From: an uncultured Bacillota bacterium
GTDB taxonomy: Bacteria > Bacillota > Clostridia > Peptostreptococcales > Anaerovoracaceae
NCBI GenBank assembly: GCA_946638265.1
Contig: CAMPBN010000028.1
Location: forward strand, 1-10,251
DNA length: 10,251 nt
Direction: 5' to 3'
Positions 1-6,772 of this stretch are shown here, one piece after another (positions within the stretch are counted from its first letter, which is position 1; the number at the start of each line of letters is the position of its first letter). The translations under genes were made by a program, and so were the position numbers. Under the pieces are notes generated by a model. The model was not told the origin of the DNA and did not search any database. It was given only the letters and a program-made list of their open reading frames with translations.

Positions 1-2
1 GA

Positions 3-89
3 AGCGCAGATTTGAAGGACCGCGAGGCGCAGGTTCAGGAGCTGAGAAGAATCGCAAGGTCGCGAGTCACGGCGGATTTAAGAGATTAG
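3..89 (+). CDS. C-terminal end of an unidentified protein (5' truncated)
   Basis: Reading frame 3 is open from the left edge to a TAG at 87-89 and gives 28 residues, beginning SADLKDREAQVQELRRIARS. The charged, heptad-like spacing of Leu, Val and Ile (LKD..AQVQELRRIA) looks like an amphipathic or coiled-coil helix at a protein's end. The stop lies 67 nt before clpB, with no clear promoter or terminator between, so the two may be cotranscribed. In many bacteria clpB follows heat-shock genes such as dnaJ or a MerR-type HspR/CbpM regulator that ends in a coiled coil. That identity is only a guess from context. Frame 2 is also open (2-103) but gives a less protein-like, Gly/Arg-rich reading. Confidence 0.45.
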   Translation, partial: SADLKDREAQVQELRRIARSRVTADLRD

Positions 90-156
90 TTAGTGATTGA
101 AGAATTAAAAGAAATTGGATTGAAGAGAGATTAAAGAAGGAAAAGAAGGTGAGGGA

Positions 157-2748
157 ATGAATATCGAAAAGTACACACAGAATGCCCAGGCGGCATTAAT
201 GGAAGCGCAGAATATTGCGCTGGAAAACGGAAACCAGACTTTAGAGGGTGAGCATATTCATCTGGCCCTCCTGCAGCAGGAAGGCGGTCTGATTCCAAAG
301 CTTTTGGGGCTGATGGGGGTAGATGCGGCCATGGTGACCGCAGACGTGCTTGCGGCAGTGGATGCCTTCCCGAAAGTCAGCGGAGATGCGGGGCAAATCT
401 ATGCTTCGCGCAGCTTCAGTAAGATTCTGGCCTCGGCAGAAAAGGAAGCAGAACGCTTCGGCGACGAATATGTCAGCGTGGAGCACATCTATATCGCTCT
501 GATAGCTGAAAAAGGCACGGCCTCGGCCAAGATTTTCTCAAGCTACGGGATCACAAAGGAAAAATTCCTGGAGGCGCTCTCAAAAGTAAGGGGCAACCAG
601 AAAATTACCAGCCAGGACCCGGAGGGCACTTACGAAGCTCTGACCAAATACGGCAGAGACCTGGTAGAGATGGCTCGCCAGGGCAAGCTGGATCCGGTGA
701 TCGGCCGTGACAGCGAGATCCGTCACACCATCCAGATACTGTCACGCCGCACCAAAAACAACCCTGTACTTATAGGCGAGCCGGGCGTGGGCAAAACCGC
801 AGTTGTGGAAGGTCTGGCGCAACGAATCCTGAAAGGCGACGTGCCGGAGGGACTGAAGGACAAGACTATATTCGCACTGGATATGGGAGCTCTGATCGCC
901 GGCGCCAAGTTCCGCGGCGAGTTTGAAGAGCGACTGAAGGCAGTCTTGAACGAAATCGAAAAATCTGACGGCAGGATACTGCTGTTCATAGATGAGATCC
1001 ACAACATCGTGGGCGCCGGCAAGACCGAAGGCTCCATGGATGCGGGCAATCTCCTGAAGCCGAAACTGGCCAGGGGCGAGCTGCACTGCATCGGCGCCAC
1101 CACGCTGGACGAATACAGAAAATATATCGAAAAAGACGCGGCGCTGGAGCGGCGTTTCCAGAAAGTCATGGTGGACCAGCCAACTGTGGAAGACACCATT
1201 TCCATACTGCGTGGACTGAAAGAACGCTTTGAAATTCACCACGGCGTAAGAATTTCCGACAGCGCGCTGATTGCCTGCGCAACGCTTTCAGACAGATATA
1301 TATCGGACAGATTTTTACCAGACAAGGCCATCGACCTGATGGACGAGGCGGCGTCGAAGATCAGAACCGAGATAGACTCCCTGCCGGCCGAACTCGACGA
1401 AATCAGCCGCAAGATCATGCAGCTTGAGATTGAGCGCCAGGCCCTGCAAAAGGAAGAAGACAGGGGGTCGAAGCAGCGCCTTGAAAATATAGAAAAAGAA
1501 TTGGCCGAGCTGAAAGAAGAAAACGCCGGCATGCGCGCACGCTGGGAAGAAGAAAAGAAATCCATTTCCGGCGTAAAGGACGTAAAGGCCGAAATTGAAG
1601 CCACCCGCCACGCCATCGAAGAGGCGGAGCGTAATTACGACCTGGAGAAGCTGGCGCAGCTGAAATACGGCACGCTTCCGGAACTCGAAAAGAAGCTGGA
1701 AGAGGCCAAGGAAAAGGCGGAAAGCGCCAAGGAAAACCGCCTCCTAAAGGAAGAAGTCGGCGAAGAAGAAATCGCAGAAGTTGTAGCAGCCTGGACCGGC
1801 ATTCCGGTTTCCAAGCTGGTGGAAAGCGAAAGAGAAAAACTCGTGAAACTGCCTGAAATTCTGCACCGCAGAGTAGTAGGCCAGGAAGAAGGCGTGCAGG
1901 CTGTAGCTGACGCCATTCTCAGAAGCCGCGCGGGCCTCGGCAGCGAAGGAAGACCAATCGGCTCGTTCATATTCCTCGGCCCTACCGGCGTGGGCAAAAC
2001 CGAGCTGGCCAAGAGCCTGTCCGAAGCGCTGTTCGACTCCGAGCGAAACATGGTGCGCATCGATATGTCCGAATACATGGAGAAATTCTCAGTGTCGAGA
2101 CTCATCGGAGCGCCTCCGGGATATGTTGGCTATGACGAAGGCGGCCAGCTGACGGAAGCCGTAAGACGTAAGCCTTACTCCGTCATCCTCTTCGACGAAA
2201 TCGAAAAGGCACATCCGGATGTGTTCAACATCCTGCTCCAGCTGCTGGACGACGGCAGACTGACGGACAACCAGGGAAGGACCGTGGATTTCAAAAATAC
2301 CATCATTATCATGACTTCCAACATAGGCTCCCACCTGCTGATCGACGCCATTGAAAAAGACGGCAGTATCAGTGAGGAAGTGAAAAACGAGGTGGAGGAT
2401 GAGCTGAAGAGGAACTTCAGACCTGAATTTATCAACCGTGTGGACGATATTGTGGTATTCAGCCCGCTGACGGAAGAGCAGATCGGAAATATCATCGAGC
2501 TGCAGCTGGAGTCCCTGAGAAAGCGCCTGGCAGAAAAGGAAATTTCTCTGGAGCTCACACCGGAGGCCAAAGCTTTCATGGCCAAAGAAGCCTATGAGCC
2601 GGCTTATGGCGCAAGACCGGTCAAGCGTTATCTGCAAAAGAATGTGGAGACTGCACTGGCCACCAAGATTATCGCCGGCGAAATCGCGGAGGGCGATACC
2701 GTGCTGGTGGACACCGACGGCGACAGCCTGAAGATTGCGCGGAAATAA
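157..2748 (+). CDS. clpB: ATP-dependent disaggregase ClpB (Hsp100)
   Basis: A cytoplasmic hexameric AAA+ chaperone that works with DnaK/DnaJ/GrpE to pull polypeptides out of aggregates. At 863 residues it is full length for the family. Order of domains: Clp N-domain (about 1-145); first AAA+ module with Walker A GEPGVGKT (207-214), Walker B ending in D279-E280 and an arginine-finger pair near R332-R333; a long Glu/Lys-rich coiled-coil middle domain (about 395-530), which separates ClpB from ClpA/ClpC; second AAA+ module with Walker A GPTGVGKT (608-615), pore loop GYVGY (Tyr656), Walker B D680-E681 and arginine finger R761. No ClpP-binding loop was noticed, as expected for a disaggregase. The first pore loop reads AKFRGEF, with Phe252 where ClpB usually has Tyr. 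The start is supported by the purine-rich AAGGTGAGGG just before the ATG. No CIRCE (HrcA) element or HspR-type HAIR repeat is visible in the 67-nt gap upstream; control may come from further upstream. Confidence 0.97.
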   Translation: MNIEKYTQNAQAALMEAQNIALENGNQTLEGEHIHLALLQQEGGLIPKLLGLMGVDAAMVTADVLAAVDAFPKVSGDAGQIYASRSFSKILASAEKEAERFGDEYVSVEHIYIALIAEKGTASAKIFSSYGITKEKFLEALSKVRGNQKITSQDPEGTYEALTKYGRDLVEMARQGKLDPVIGRDSEIRHTIQILSRRTKNNPVLIGEPGVGKTAVVEGLAQRILKGDVPEGLKDKTIFALDMGALIAGAKFRGEFEERLKAVLNEIEKSDGRILLFIDEIHNIVGAGKTEGSMDAGNLLKPKLARGELHCIGATTLDEYRKYIEKDAALERRFQKVMVDQPTVEDTISILRGLKERFEIHHGVRISDSALIACATLSDRYISDRFLPDKAIDLMDEAASKIRTEIDSLPAELDEISRKIMQLEIERQALQKEEDRGSKQRLENIEKELAELKEENAGMRARWEEEKKSISGVKDVKAEIEATRHAIEEAERNYDLEKLAQLKYGTLPELEKKLEEAKEKAESAKENRLLKEEVGEEEIAEVVAAWTGIPVSKLVESEREKLVKLPEILHRRVVGQEEGVQAVADAILRSRAGLGSEGRPIGSFIFLGPTGVGKTELAKSLSEALFDSERNMVRIDMSEYMEKFSVSRLIGAPPGYVGYDEGGQLTEAVRRKPYSVILFDEIEKAHPDVFNILLQLLDDGRLTDNQGRTVDFKNTIIIMTSNIGSHLLIDAIEKDGSISEEVKNEVEDELKRNFRPEFINRVDDIVVFSPLTEEQIGNIIELQLESLRKRLAEKEISLELTPEAKAFMAKEAYEPAYGARPVKRYLQKNVETALATKIIAGEIAEGDTVLVDTDGDSLKIARK

Positions 2749-2769
2749 AAACATAGAAAAAAGAGCGAG

Positions 2770-2807
2770 AGCCCGCGAACTTTCATGGCAAGGTTTGCGG
2801 GCTTTTT
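2770..2807 (+). terminator. Rho-independent terminator of clpB
   Basis: The stem AGCCCGCGAAC (2770-2780) pairs with GTTTGCGGGCT (2792-2802) with one G-U pair, leaving an 11-nt loop. A run of T follows. It begins 22 nt after the clpB stop and ends the heat-shock unit. Confidence 0.88.
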
Positions 2808-2857
2808 CATGCCCGAAGGGGGGAAAGAGCAGATTTTGCACAAAATCGGCAATCCCG

Positions 2858-2886
2858 TTGCTTTTTTTTGCTATCTGGCATATATT
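2858..2886 (+). promoter_or_regulatory. Sigma-A type promoter for pckA
   Basis: TTGCTT (2858-2863), 17-nt spacer, TATATT (2881-2886). It lies between the clpB terminator and pckA and predicts a start of transcription near 2893, which leaves a 5' leader of about 130 nt. Confidence 0.6.
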
Positions 2887-2892
2887 AGAAAG

Positions 2893-3025
2893 GTAGGGGT
2901 TTGCTTCAAAAGCTCCGCAAACAAAAATTATCAAATCTTATCAAGCAGGCGCAGGCGCAGGTCTGAAACCGCAAGGCGGCGAAGGCGGGCGGCCTCGGGC
3001 CCGGGATTTTAAGAAAGGTAGCAAA
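2893..3025 (+). other. GC-rich 5' leader of pckA
   Basis: This is the predicted untranslated leader. Its first half is AT-rich. Its second half (2945-3006) turns strongly GC-rich and contains a short tandem repeat of GCAGGC (2.8 copies, 2945-2961) and a small CCGC-AAG-GCGG hairpin at about 2969-2979. The ribosome binding site AGAAAGG (3012-3018) is 7 nt from the ATG. I recognise no known riboswitch class and see no terminator-like hairpin followed by a U run, so any regulatory role is open. Confidence 0.35.
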
Positions 3026-4615
3026 ATGGAAACATACGGAATTGAGAAATTTGGAATTATCGGACCAAAAGCAGTTTATCGCAATCTGAATCCGGCACAG
3101 CTGACAGAAGCAGCTCTCCGCAGAGGAGAAGGCTCGCTTTGCGAAAACGGCGCGCTGGTAGTAACCACCGGAAAATACACCGGCAGATCTCCTGAAGACA
3201 AATTCATCGTAGACACACCGGCAGTTCACGACGAAATCGCCTGGGGCAAGGTCAACAAGCCTATCAGCCGTGAAAAGTTTGACGCCATCCGCGGCAAGCT
3301 GGCAGCATATCTCCAGGGCAGAGAAGTTTTCATTTTTGACGGATATGCCGGCGCAGACAAGAAATACACACAGAAGTTCAGAGTAATCAACGAGCTGGCC
3401 AGCCAGAACATGTTCATCCACCAGCTGCTCATCAGACCGACTGAAGAAGAGCTGAAGAACTACGGCGAGCCGGACTACACCATCCTCTGCGCACCTGGAT
3501 TCAAGTGCGACCCTGAGGTAGACGGCGTGCACTCCGAGGCAGCCATCATGATTGACTACGAAGCACATCTCATCGTAATCGCAGGCTCCGGCTATGCAGG
3601 TGAAATCAAGAAGAGCGTATTCTCCACCATGAACTACGTGATGACCAAGAAGAACGTTCTGCCGATGCACTGCTCCGCCAACATGGACCCTGAGACTCAC
3701 GAGACGGCAATATTCTTCGGTCTTTCCGGAACAGGTAAGACCACACTTTCTGCAGACCCGGCCAGAAAGCTGATCGGCGACGACGAGCACGGCTGGTCAC
3801 CTGACGGCGTGTTCAATTTCGAGGGCGGCTGCTATGCCAAGTGCATCAACCTCTCTGCTGAAAACGAGCCTGATATCTACAATGCTATCAAGTTTGGCTC
3901 CCTGGTAGAAAACGTTATCATGGATCCCGAAAAGAGAACTCTGGACTTCGCAGACGGTTCCCTGACTGAAAACACACGTGTGGGATATCCTGTAAATTAT
4001 ATCAACAATGCCCAGATTCCGGGCGTTGGCGGCGTGCCAAAGGTAGTAATCTTCCTGACAGCTGACGCTTTCGGCGTACTGCCTCCGATTTCCAGACTGG
4101 ACAGAGACGCAGCCATGTACCACTTCGTAACAGGCTTCACTTCCAAACTGGCAGGCACAGAGCGCGGAGTTACCGAGCCGCAGCCGACATTCTCCACACT
4201 GTTCGGCGAGCCGTTCATGCCGATGGACCCTGCAGTTTATGCAAAGATGCTGGGCGACAAGCTGGACAAATACGGCACCAAGGTTTACATGGTAAACACA
4301 GGCTGGGCAGGCGGCAGCGCTGCATCCGGCGCCAAGAGAATGAAGCTGGCCTACACCAGAGCTATGATCACAGCAGCTCTGAACGGCGACTTCGACAAGA
4401 TCGAATTCAAACATCACGATGTATTTAATGTAGATTATCCGACTTCCTGCCCGAATGTTCCGGACGAAATGCTGGACGCAAGAGGCATGTGGGCGGACAA
4501 GGCTGCATATGACGAGCAGGCTAACAAGCTGGCCAAGATGTACCAGGAAAATTTCGCAAAGAAATATCATAACATGCCAAAGGCAGTAGTGGAAGCCGGC
4601 CCGAAGACAAAATAA
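3026..4615 (+). CDS. pckA: Phosphoenolpyruvate carboxykinase (ATP)
   Basis: Interconverts oxaloacetate + ATP and PEP + CO2 + ADP in the cytoplasm (EC 4.1.1.49). In fermenting anaerobes it may serve gluconeogenesis or run in the carboxylating direction; the sequence cannot tell which. The 529 residues match the ATP-dependent family. Visible motifs: substrate-binding Arg54 in TGRSPEDKF; the metal/substrate region GYAGEIKKSVF around 190-200; the P-loop GLSGTGKTTLSAD (232-244); the second kinase motif GDDEHGW (251-257) supplying the metal-binding Asp; the TERGVTEPQPTFSTLFGEPF stretch; and NTGWAGG. The GTP-type enzyme has a different P-loop region and length, so the ATP class is secure. The start has a good ribosome binding site, AGAAAGG. 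The stop codon overlaps the ribosome binding site of the next gene, so a sensor gene and an unknown gene appear to be cotranscribed from the pckA promoter. Confidence 0.97.
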   Translation: METYGIEKFGIIGPKAVYRNLNPAQLTEAALRRGEGSLCENGALVVTTGKYTGRSPEDKFIVDTPAVHDEIAWGKVNKPISREKFDAIRGKLAAYLQGREVFIFDGYAGADKKYTQKFRVINELASQNMFIHQLLIRPTEEELKNYGEPDYTILCAPGFKCDPEVDGVHSEAAIMIDYEAHLIVIAGSGYAGEIKKSVFSTMNYVMTKKNVLPMHCSANMDPETHETAIFFGLSGTGKTTLSADPARKLIGDDEHGWSPDGVFNFEGGCYAKCINLSAENEPDIYNAIKFGSLVENVIMDPEKRTLDFADGSLTENTRVGYPVNYINNAQIPGVGGVPKVVIFLTADAFGVLPPISRLDRDAAMYHFVTGFTSKLAGTERGVTEPQPTFSTLFGEPFMPMDPAVYAKMLGDKLDKYGTKVYMVNTGWAGGSAASGAKRMKLAYTRAMITAALNGDFDKIEFKHHDVFNVDYPTSCPNVPDEMLDARGMWADKAAYDEQANKLAKMYQENFAKKYHNMPKAVVEAGPKTK

Positions 4616-4626
4616 AGGACGAAAAC

Positions 4627-4962
4627 ATGAAGGAAAACTCCGGAAAGAAACCTTGCACCCATGCCCCGGAACACGAAACGGGCCGCGACCACGGCCACTT
4701 TCACGACCCGGCGGTGCGCAGAAAACAGGTAAACCGTGCAGCTCGCGCCATCGGCCATATGGAGCACATCAAAAAGATGATAGAAAATGACGAAGACTGC
4801 GCCGAGGTTTTGGTGCAGATCTCCGCGGTGAAAGCCGCCCTGAACAATCTTGGCAAGGAGATCATAAGCGAGCACATGGCCCACTGCATCATCCACGCCA
4901 TCGAAGACGGGGACACGCAGGCGGTGGAAGAGTTTCAGGAAGCTATCCGGAAGTTTATGTAG
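4627..4962 (+). CDS. CsoR/RcnR-family metal-sensing transcriptional repressor
   Basis: A small all-helical DNA-binding repressor of the DUF156 family, whose members release DNA on binding Cu(I), Ni/Co, formaldehyde or persulfide. The core starts near residue 30 (RRKQVNRAARAIGHMEHIKKMIE) and continues to residue 111. Cys58, His83 and Cys87 fall at spacings of 25 and 4, the same as Cys36/His61/Cys65 of the Cu(I) sensor CsoR, so Cu(I) is the best guess. Unusual is the N-terminal tail of about 29 residues with Cys10 and His12, 16, 22, 24 and 26, which could add metal ligands. The ribosome binding site AAAGGA overlaps the pckA stop; spacing from pckA is 11 nt. No copper ATPase or chaperone gene is next to it, so its target is not evident. 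Family call is firm; the ligand is inferred. Confidence 0.88.
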   Translation: MKENSGKKPCTHAPEHETGRDHGHFHDPAVRRKQVNRAARAIGHMEHIKKMIENDEDCAEVLVQISAVKAALNNLGKEIISEHMAHCIIHAIEDGDTQAVEEFQEAIRKFM

Positions 4963-4974
4963 CAGGAGAAACCC

Positions 4975-5346
4975 ATGGCTGAAAATAATATGAAAGAATT
5001 TATCGAAGGGCTGGGTCCGAAGCGCGTAAGGCTGGTGCCGGGAAGCGCCTATCCGTCGCATATGAAGGTGGAAGTCTTCGACTTTCCGAAGGGCGAAGAT
5101 GCCCGGGACGAGGCCGGCGAGAAGATTATCCGCCGCAGATGCGAGATAGACGTGGAGTATGGCGACGAGGACATCCTGCCGCTGATTCGGGAAGGCCGCG
5201 ATGAAGAGGCTATCCTGCAGCACTACCTGGACTGGATGAACGATGTGGTCAAGGTCCTGATCTCCTCCGAATGGGAGGCCGAGAGCGGCCTTAGAGAGGT
5301 GGTCGAAGTCCTGAAAGCAAAAATCGCCGAAAAAACGGCACAGTAA
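4975..5346 (+). CDS. Uncharacterised small acidic protein
   Basis: I do not recognise this 123-residue protein. It starts 12 nt after the sensor gene with a good ribosome binding site (AGGAG, 4964-4968), so translation is likely and operon membership with pckA is probable. It has no signal peptide or membrane segment and is rich in Glu, Asp, Lys and Arg. The first half (residues 15-60) alternates hydrophobic and charged residues like beta strands (RVRLVPG, MKVEVFDF, CEIDVEYG). The second half (60-123) looks helical (ILPLIREG, AILQHYLDWMNDVVKVLI, GLREVVEVLKAKIAEK). There is a single Cys in RRRCEIDVE, so it is not an obvious metal chaperone. A second in-frame ATG lies at 4990. It could be a ligand-binding or protein-interaction partner of the genes before it; this is not supported further. 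Confidence 0.75.
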   Translation: MAENNMKEFIEGLGPKRVRLVPGSAYPSHMKVEVFDFPKGEDARDEAGEKIIRRRCEIDVEYGDEDILPLIREGRDEEAILQHYLDWMNDVVKVLISSEWEAESGLREVVEVLKAKIAEKTAQ

Positions 5347-5370
5347 CGCTTGCATAAGAACAAGAAAAAT

Positions 5371-5405
5371 GAGCGAGAGGTTAATCCCTCTCGCTCAAGT
5401 TTTTT
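5371..5405. terminator. Bidirectional Rho-independent terminator
   Basis: GAGCGAGAGG (5371-5380) and CCTCTCGCTC (5387-5396) form a perfect 10-bp stem with a 6-nt loop. T-rich sequence follows on the plus strand (5400-5405), and the A run before the stem (5365-5369) gives a T run on the minus strand. It lies between two convergent units and can end both the pckA operon and the minus-strand regulator/AIM24 operon. Confidence 0.9.
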
Positions 5406-5433
5406 AAACGATAATAAAGCGTGTGACACTGCT

Positions 5434-6111
5434 CTAGTTGCCCGACGATGGCATGTAGCGGTAGAGCGTCATGGCTGTGGATGAGATCGGCATCGACTGG
5501 AGGGTGACTTTGCCCGGGCCGTAGACCACGGTATTGAAAAGGCCTTCGCCGCCGAAGACGATATTGCCCAGTCCGCTAATCATCTTGATTTCCATGCGGC
5601 AGGAATCCGACATGGCAGCCAGATTTCCGCTGTCTACGATCTTGCAGTCGCCGGCCGGAATCTCATATTCGTGAGCGGAACCGTCGATTTCCAGGAACAG
5701 CAGGCCTCTGCCGGTGAAACGACGCATCAGGAAGCCCTCACCGCCGAAGAAACCTTTGCTGATCTTCTTCTGCAGGTAGACTTCGGACTGGATGTCGCCG
5801 AAGGATGCCAGATAAGCGCCTTTCTGCACGATCACTCCGTTTTCCGGTGTCAGCTCGATGGCGATGATGGAGCCCGGGAACTTGGACGCAAAAGCGATTT
5901 CGCCGCCGGAACGTGCAACGTAAGTATTCTGGAACATGCTCTCGTTTGTCAGCATGCGGCCCAGCATCTTGCCCAGCCCGCCGGCCTGAGTCTGCATCTC
6001 GATTTCGTTGTCCATCCAGGACATGGCGCCGGCCTCGCACTGGATGCTTTCGCCTGCCTCAAGTGTGCATTTTAAAACGGGAAGTTCGCCTCCCTCTATT
6101 GTGTAACGCAT
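5434..6111 (-). CDS. AIM24 / TIGR00266 family protein
   Basis: A 225-residue protein of the AIM24 (DUF124) family, a beta-rich fold found in bacteria, archaea and mitochondria with no settled biochemical role. Family marks: the opening Y.I.GGELPVLKCTLEAGESI with a following AGAMSWMD; the central FFGGEGFLMRRFTGRGLLFLE; and the end part SGLGNIVFGGEGLFNTVVYGPGKVTLQSMP. There are no transmembrane segments or signal peptide. Glycine-rich repeats of the form GGEG(F/L) occur twice, as is usual. The start at 6111 is backed by a perfect AAGGAGGT (6118-6125) 6 nt upstream. It lies 59 nt downstream of the DtxR-family gene on the same strand with no terminator between, so the two probably form an operon and any iron response of the regulator would reach this gene too. 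Confidence 0.9.
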   Translation of the reverse strand: MRYTIEGGELPVLKCTLEAGESIQCEAGAMSWMDNEIEMQTQAGGLGKMLGRMLTNESMFQNTYVARSGGEIAFASKFPGSIIAIELTPENGVIVQKGAYLASFGDIQSEVYLQKKISKGFFGGEGFLMRRFTGRGLLFLEIDGSAHEYEIPAGDCKIVDSGNLAAMSDSCRMEIKMISGLGNIVFGGEGLFNTVVYGPGKVTLQSMPISSTAMTLYRYMPSSGN

Positions 6112-6170
6112 TTTCGTACCTCCTTAAAAGTGCTTGTACTCTACGCATCTGCAATTGCAATCTGCGAGTT

Positions 6171-6530
6171 TTACTGCATATGTTTTTTCACGGCTGCGAA
6201 GGTTTCGTCGCTGATGACGTGCTCGATGCGGCACGCATCTTCTGCAGCAATCGCTTCGGGAACGCCCAGCTTTACCAGGCCTGCAGTCAGGACTGTGTGG
6301 CGCTCGTAAATCTTCTCGGCAATGGCTTTGCCGGAAGGCGTGAGCTTAATTCCGCCGTCTTTTTCTACTATAATATAGCCCTCGTTTTTCAGAATACCCA
6401 TGGCCCGGCTGACGCTGGGTTTGGAAAAGCCCATGGCTTCGCCGACGTCGATTGCCCGCACAAAAGGGTGCTCCTGTGAAAGAACAAGTATGGTTTCCAG
6501 ATACATTTCGCCCGATTCCTGAATGGCCAT
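6171..6530 (-). CDS. DtxR-family iron-type metalloregulator (short form)
   Basis: A 119-residue repressor with an N-terminal winged helix (about 1-62; recognition-helix region SKPSVSRAMGILKNEGYI) and a helical dimerisation/metal domain (63-119). Its size is like MntR, without the C-terminal SH3-like domain of DtxR/IdeR. The metal residues follow the iron type: Met9, Cys100, Glu103 and His104 align with DtxR Met10, Cys102, Glu105 and His106, whereas MntR has Asp and Glu at the first two places. In the ancillary site His78 is kept, but Thr82 and Ala96 replace DtxR Glu83 and His98. The frame stays open to 6626, but GGAGGT (6535-6540) just before the ATG at 6528-6530 and the family's usual start choose the shorter form. 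It is divergent from feoAAB, with four matching operators in between, so it is the likely repressor of ferrous iron uptake and perhaps of itself. Confidence 0.9.
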   Translation of the reverse strand: MAIQESGEMYLETILVLSQEHPFVRAIDVGEAMGFSKPSVSRAMGILKNEGYIIVEKDGGIKLTPSGKAIAEKIYERHTVLTAGLVKLGVPEAIAAEDACRIEHVISDETFAAVKKHMQ

Positions 6531-6597
6531 GTCTACCTCCCGAAAAAACATTGGATTTGCAGCTGCAGGGCAGGATTGCCACAGCGGCCACATCTGT

Positions 6598-6626
6598 AGA
6601 TTACCACAAAACGGATTTCCTTTCAA
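6598..6626 (-). promoter_or_regulatory. Possible promoter of the DtxR-family/AIM24 operon
   Basis: On the minus strand, TTGAAA (6621-6626) is followed after 17 nt by TAATCT (6598-6603). The -35 is good; the -10 is weak. The nearest operator (6632-6647) begins just upstream of the -35, so metal-dependent autoregulation is possible but not shown. Confidence 0.35.
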
Positions 6627-6630
6627 CTAT

Positions 6631-6648
6631 GGTTAGATAAGGCTAACT
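6631..6648. promoter_or_regulatory. Iron-box-like operator 1
   Basis: GTTAG-ATAAGG-CTAAC (6632-6647). It is the only one of the four copies outside the predicted feo transcript, 17 bp upstream of the feo -35 and next to the proposed divergent promoter. It could serve either direction. Confidence 0.7.
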
Positions 6649-6664
6649 TTTTTCGAAAATTCTA

Positions 6665-6692
6665 TTGACATTGCAAAAAGCGGTGCTATAAT
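6665..6692 (+). promoter_or_regulatory. Sigma-A promoter of feoA1-feoA2-feoB
   Basis: Perfect TTGACA (6665-6670), 16-nt spacer and perfect TATAAT (6687-6692). Transcription should start near 6699, giving a leader of about 150 nt that holds operators 2-4. A promoter this strong just before a metal-uptake operon needs tight repression, which fits the operator array. Confidence 0.85.
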
Positions 6693-6704
6693 AAGTAAGG
6701 CGAA

Positions 6705-6722
6705 GGTTAGCGAGAGCTAACC
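6705..6722. promoter_or_regulatory. Iron-box-like operator 2
   Basis: GGTTAGCGAGAGCTAACC is the best copy: a 7-bp inverted repeat around GAGA. It begins about 13 bp after the -10, at the start of the transcript, where a bound repressor would block RNA polymerase. As RNA it would form a stem capped by a GNRA tetraloop. Confidence 0.8.
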
Positions 6723-6738
6723 AAATTTTCAGACACAA

Positions 6739-6756
6739 GGTTAGTTTCGGCTAACT
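6739..6756. promoter_or_regulatory. Iron-box-like operator 3
   Basis: GTTAG-TTTCGG-CTAAC (6740-6755), exactly 34 bp after operator 2. As RNA, a U-G pair closes a UUCG tetraloop on top of a 6-bp stem. Confidence 0.75.
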
Positions 6757-6772
6757 ATTTTTTAAGGCGCGG

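Noticed and set aside
25..34. Shared 10-mer AGGCGCAGGT at the left edge and in the pckA leader (2953-2962)
   Set aside because: A shared 10-mer is expected by chance in 10 kb, and the left copy lies in a probable coding end.
90..156. Heat-shock operator (CIRCE or HAIR) before clpB
   Set aside because: No TTAGCACTC/GAGTGCTAA or CTTGAGT/ACTCAAG inverted repeat is present in the gap.
2785..3012. 75-residue plus-strand frame between clpB and pckA
   Set aside because: It starts inside the clpB terminator, crosses the pckA promoter and ends in a low-complexity Arg-rich tail from the GC-rich leader.
5671..6479. Long plus-strand frames over the AIM24 and DtxR-family genes
   Set aside because: They are antisense shadows of two well-supported minus-strand genes; their translations resemble no known family.
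6531..6626. N-terminal extension of the DtxR-family gene up to an in-frame ATG at 6626
   Set aside because: The added 32 residues have no family likeness, and GGAGGT directly before the ATG at 6530 supports the shorter start.
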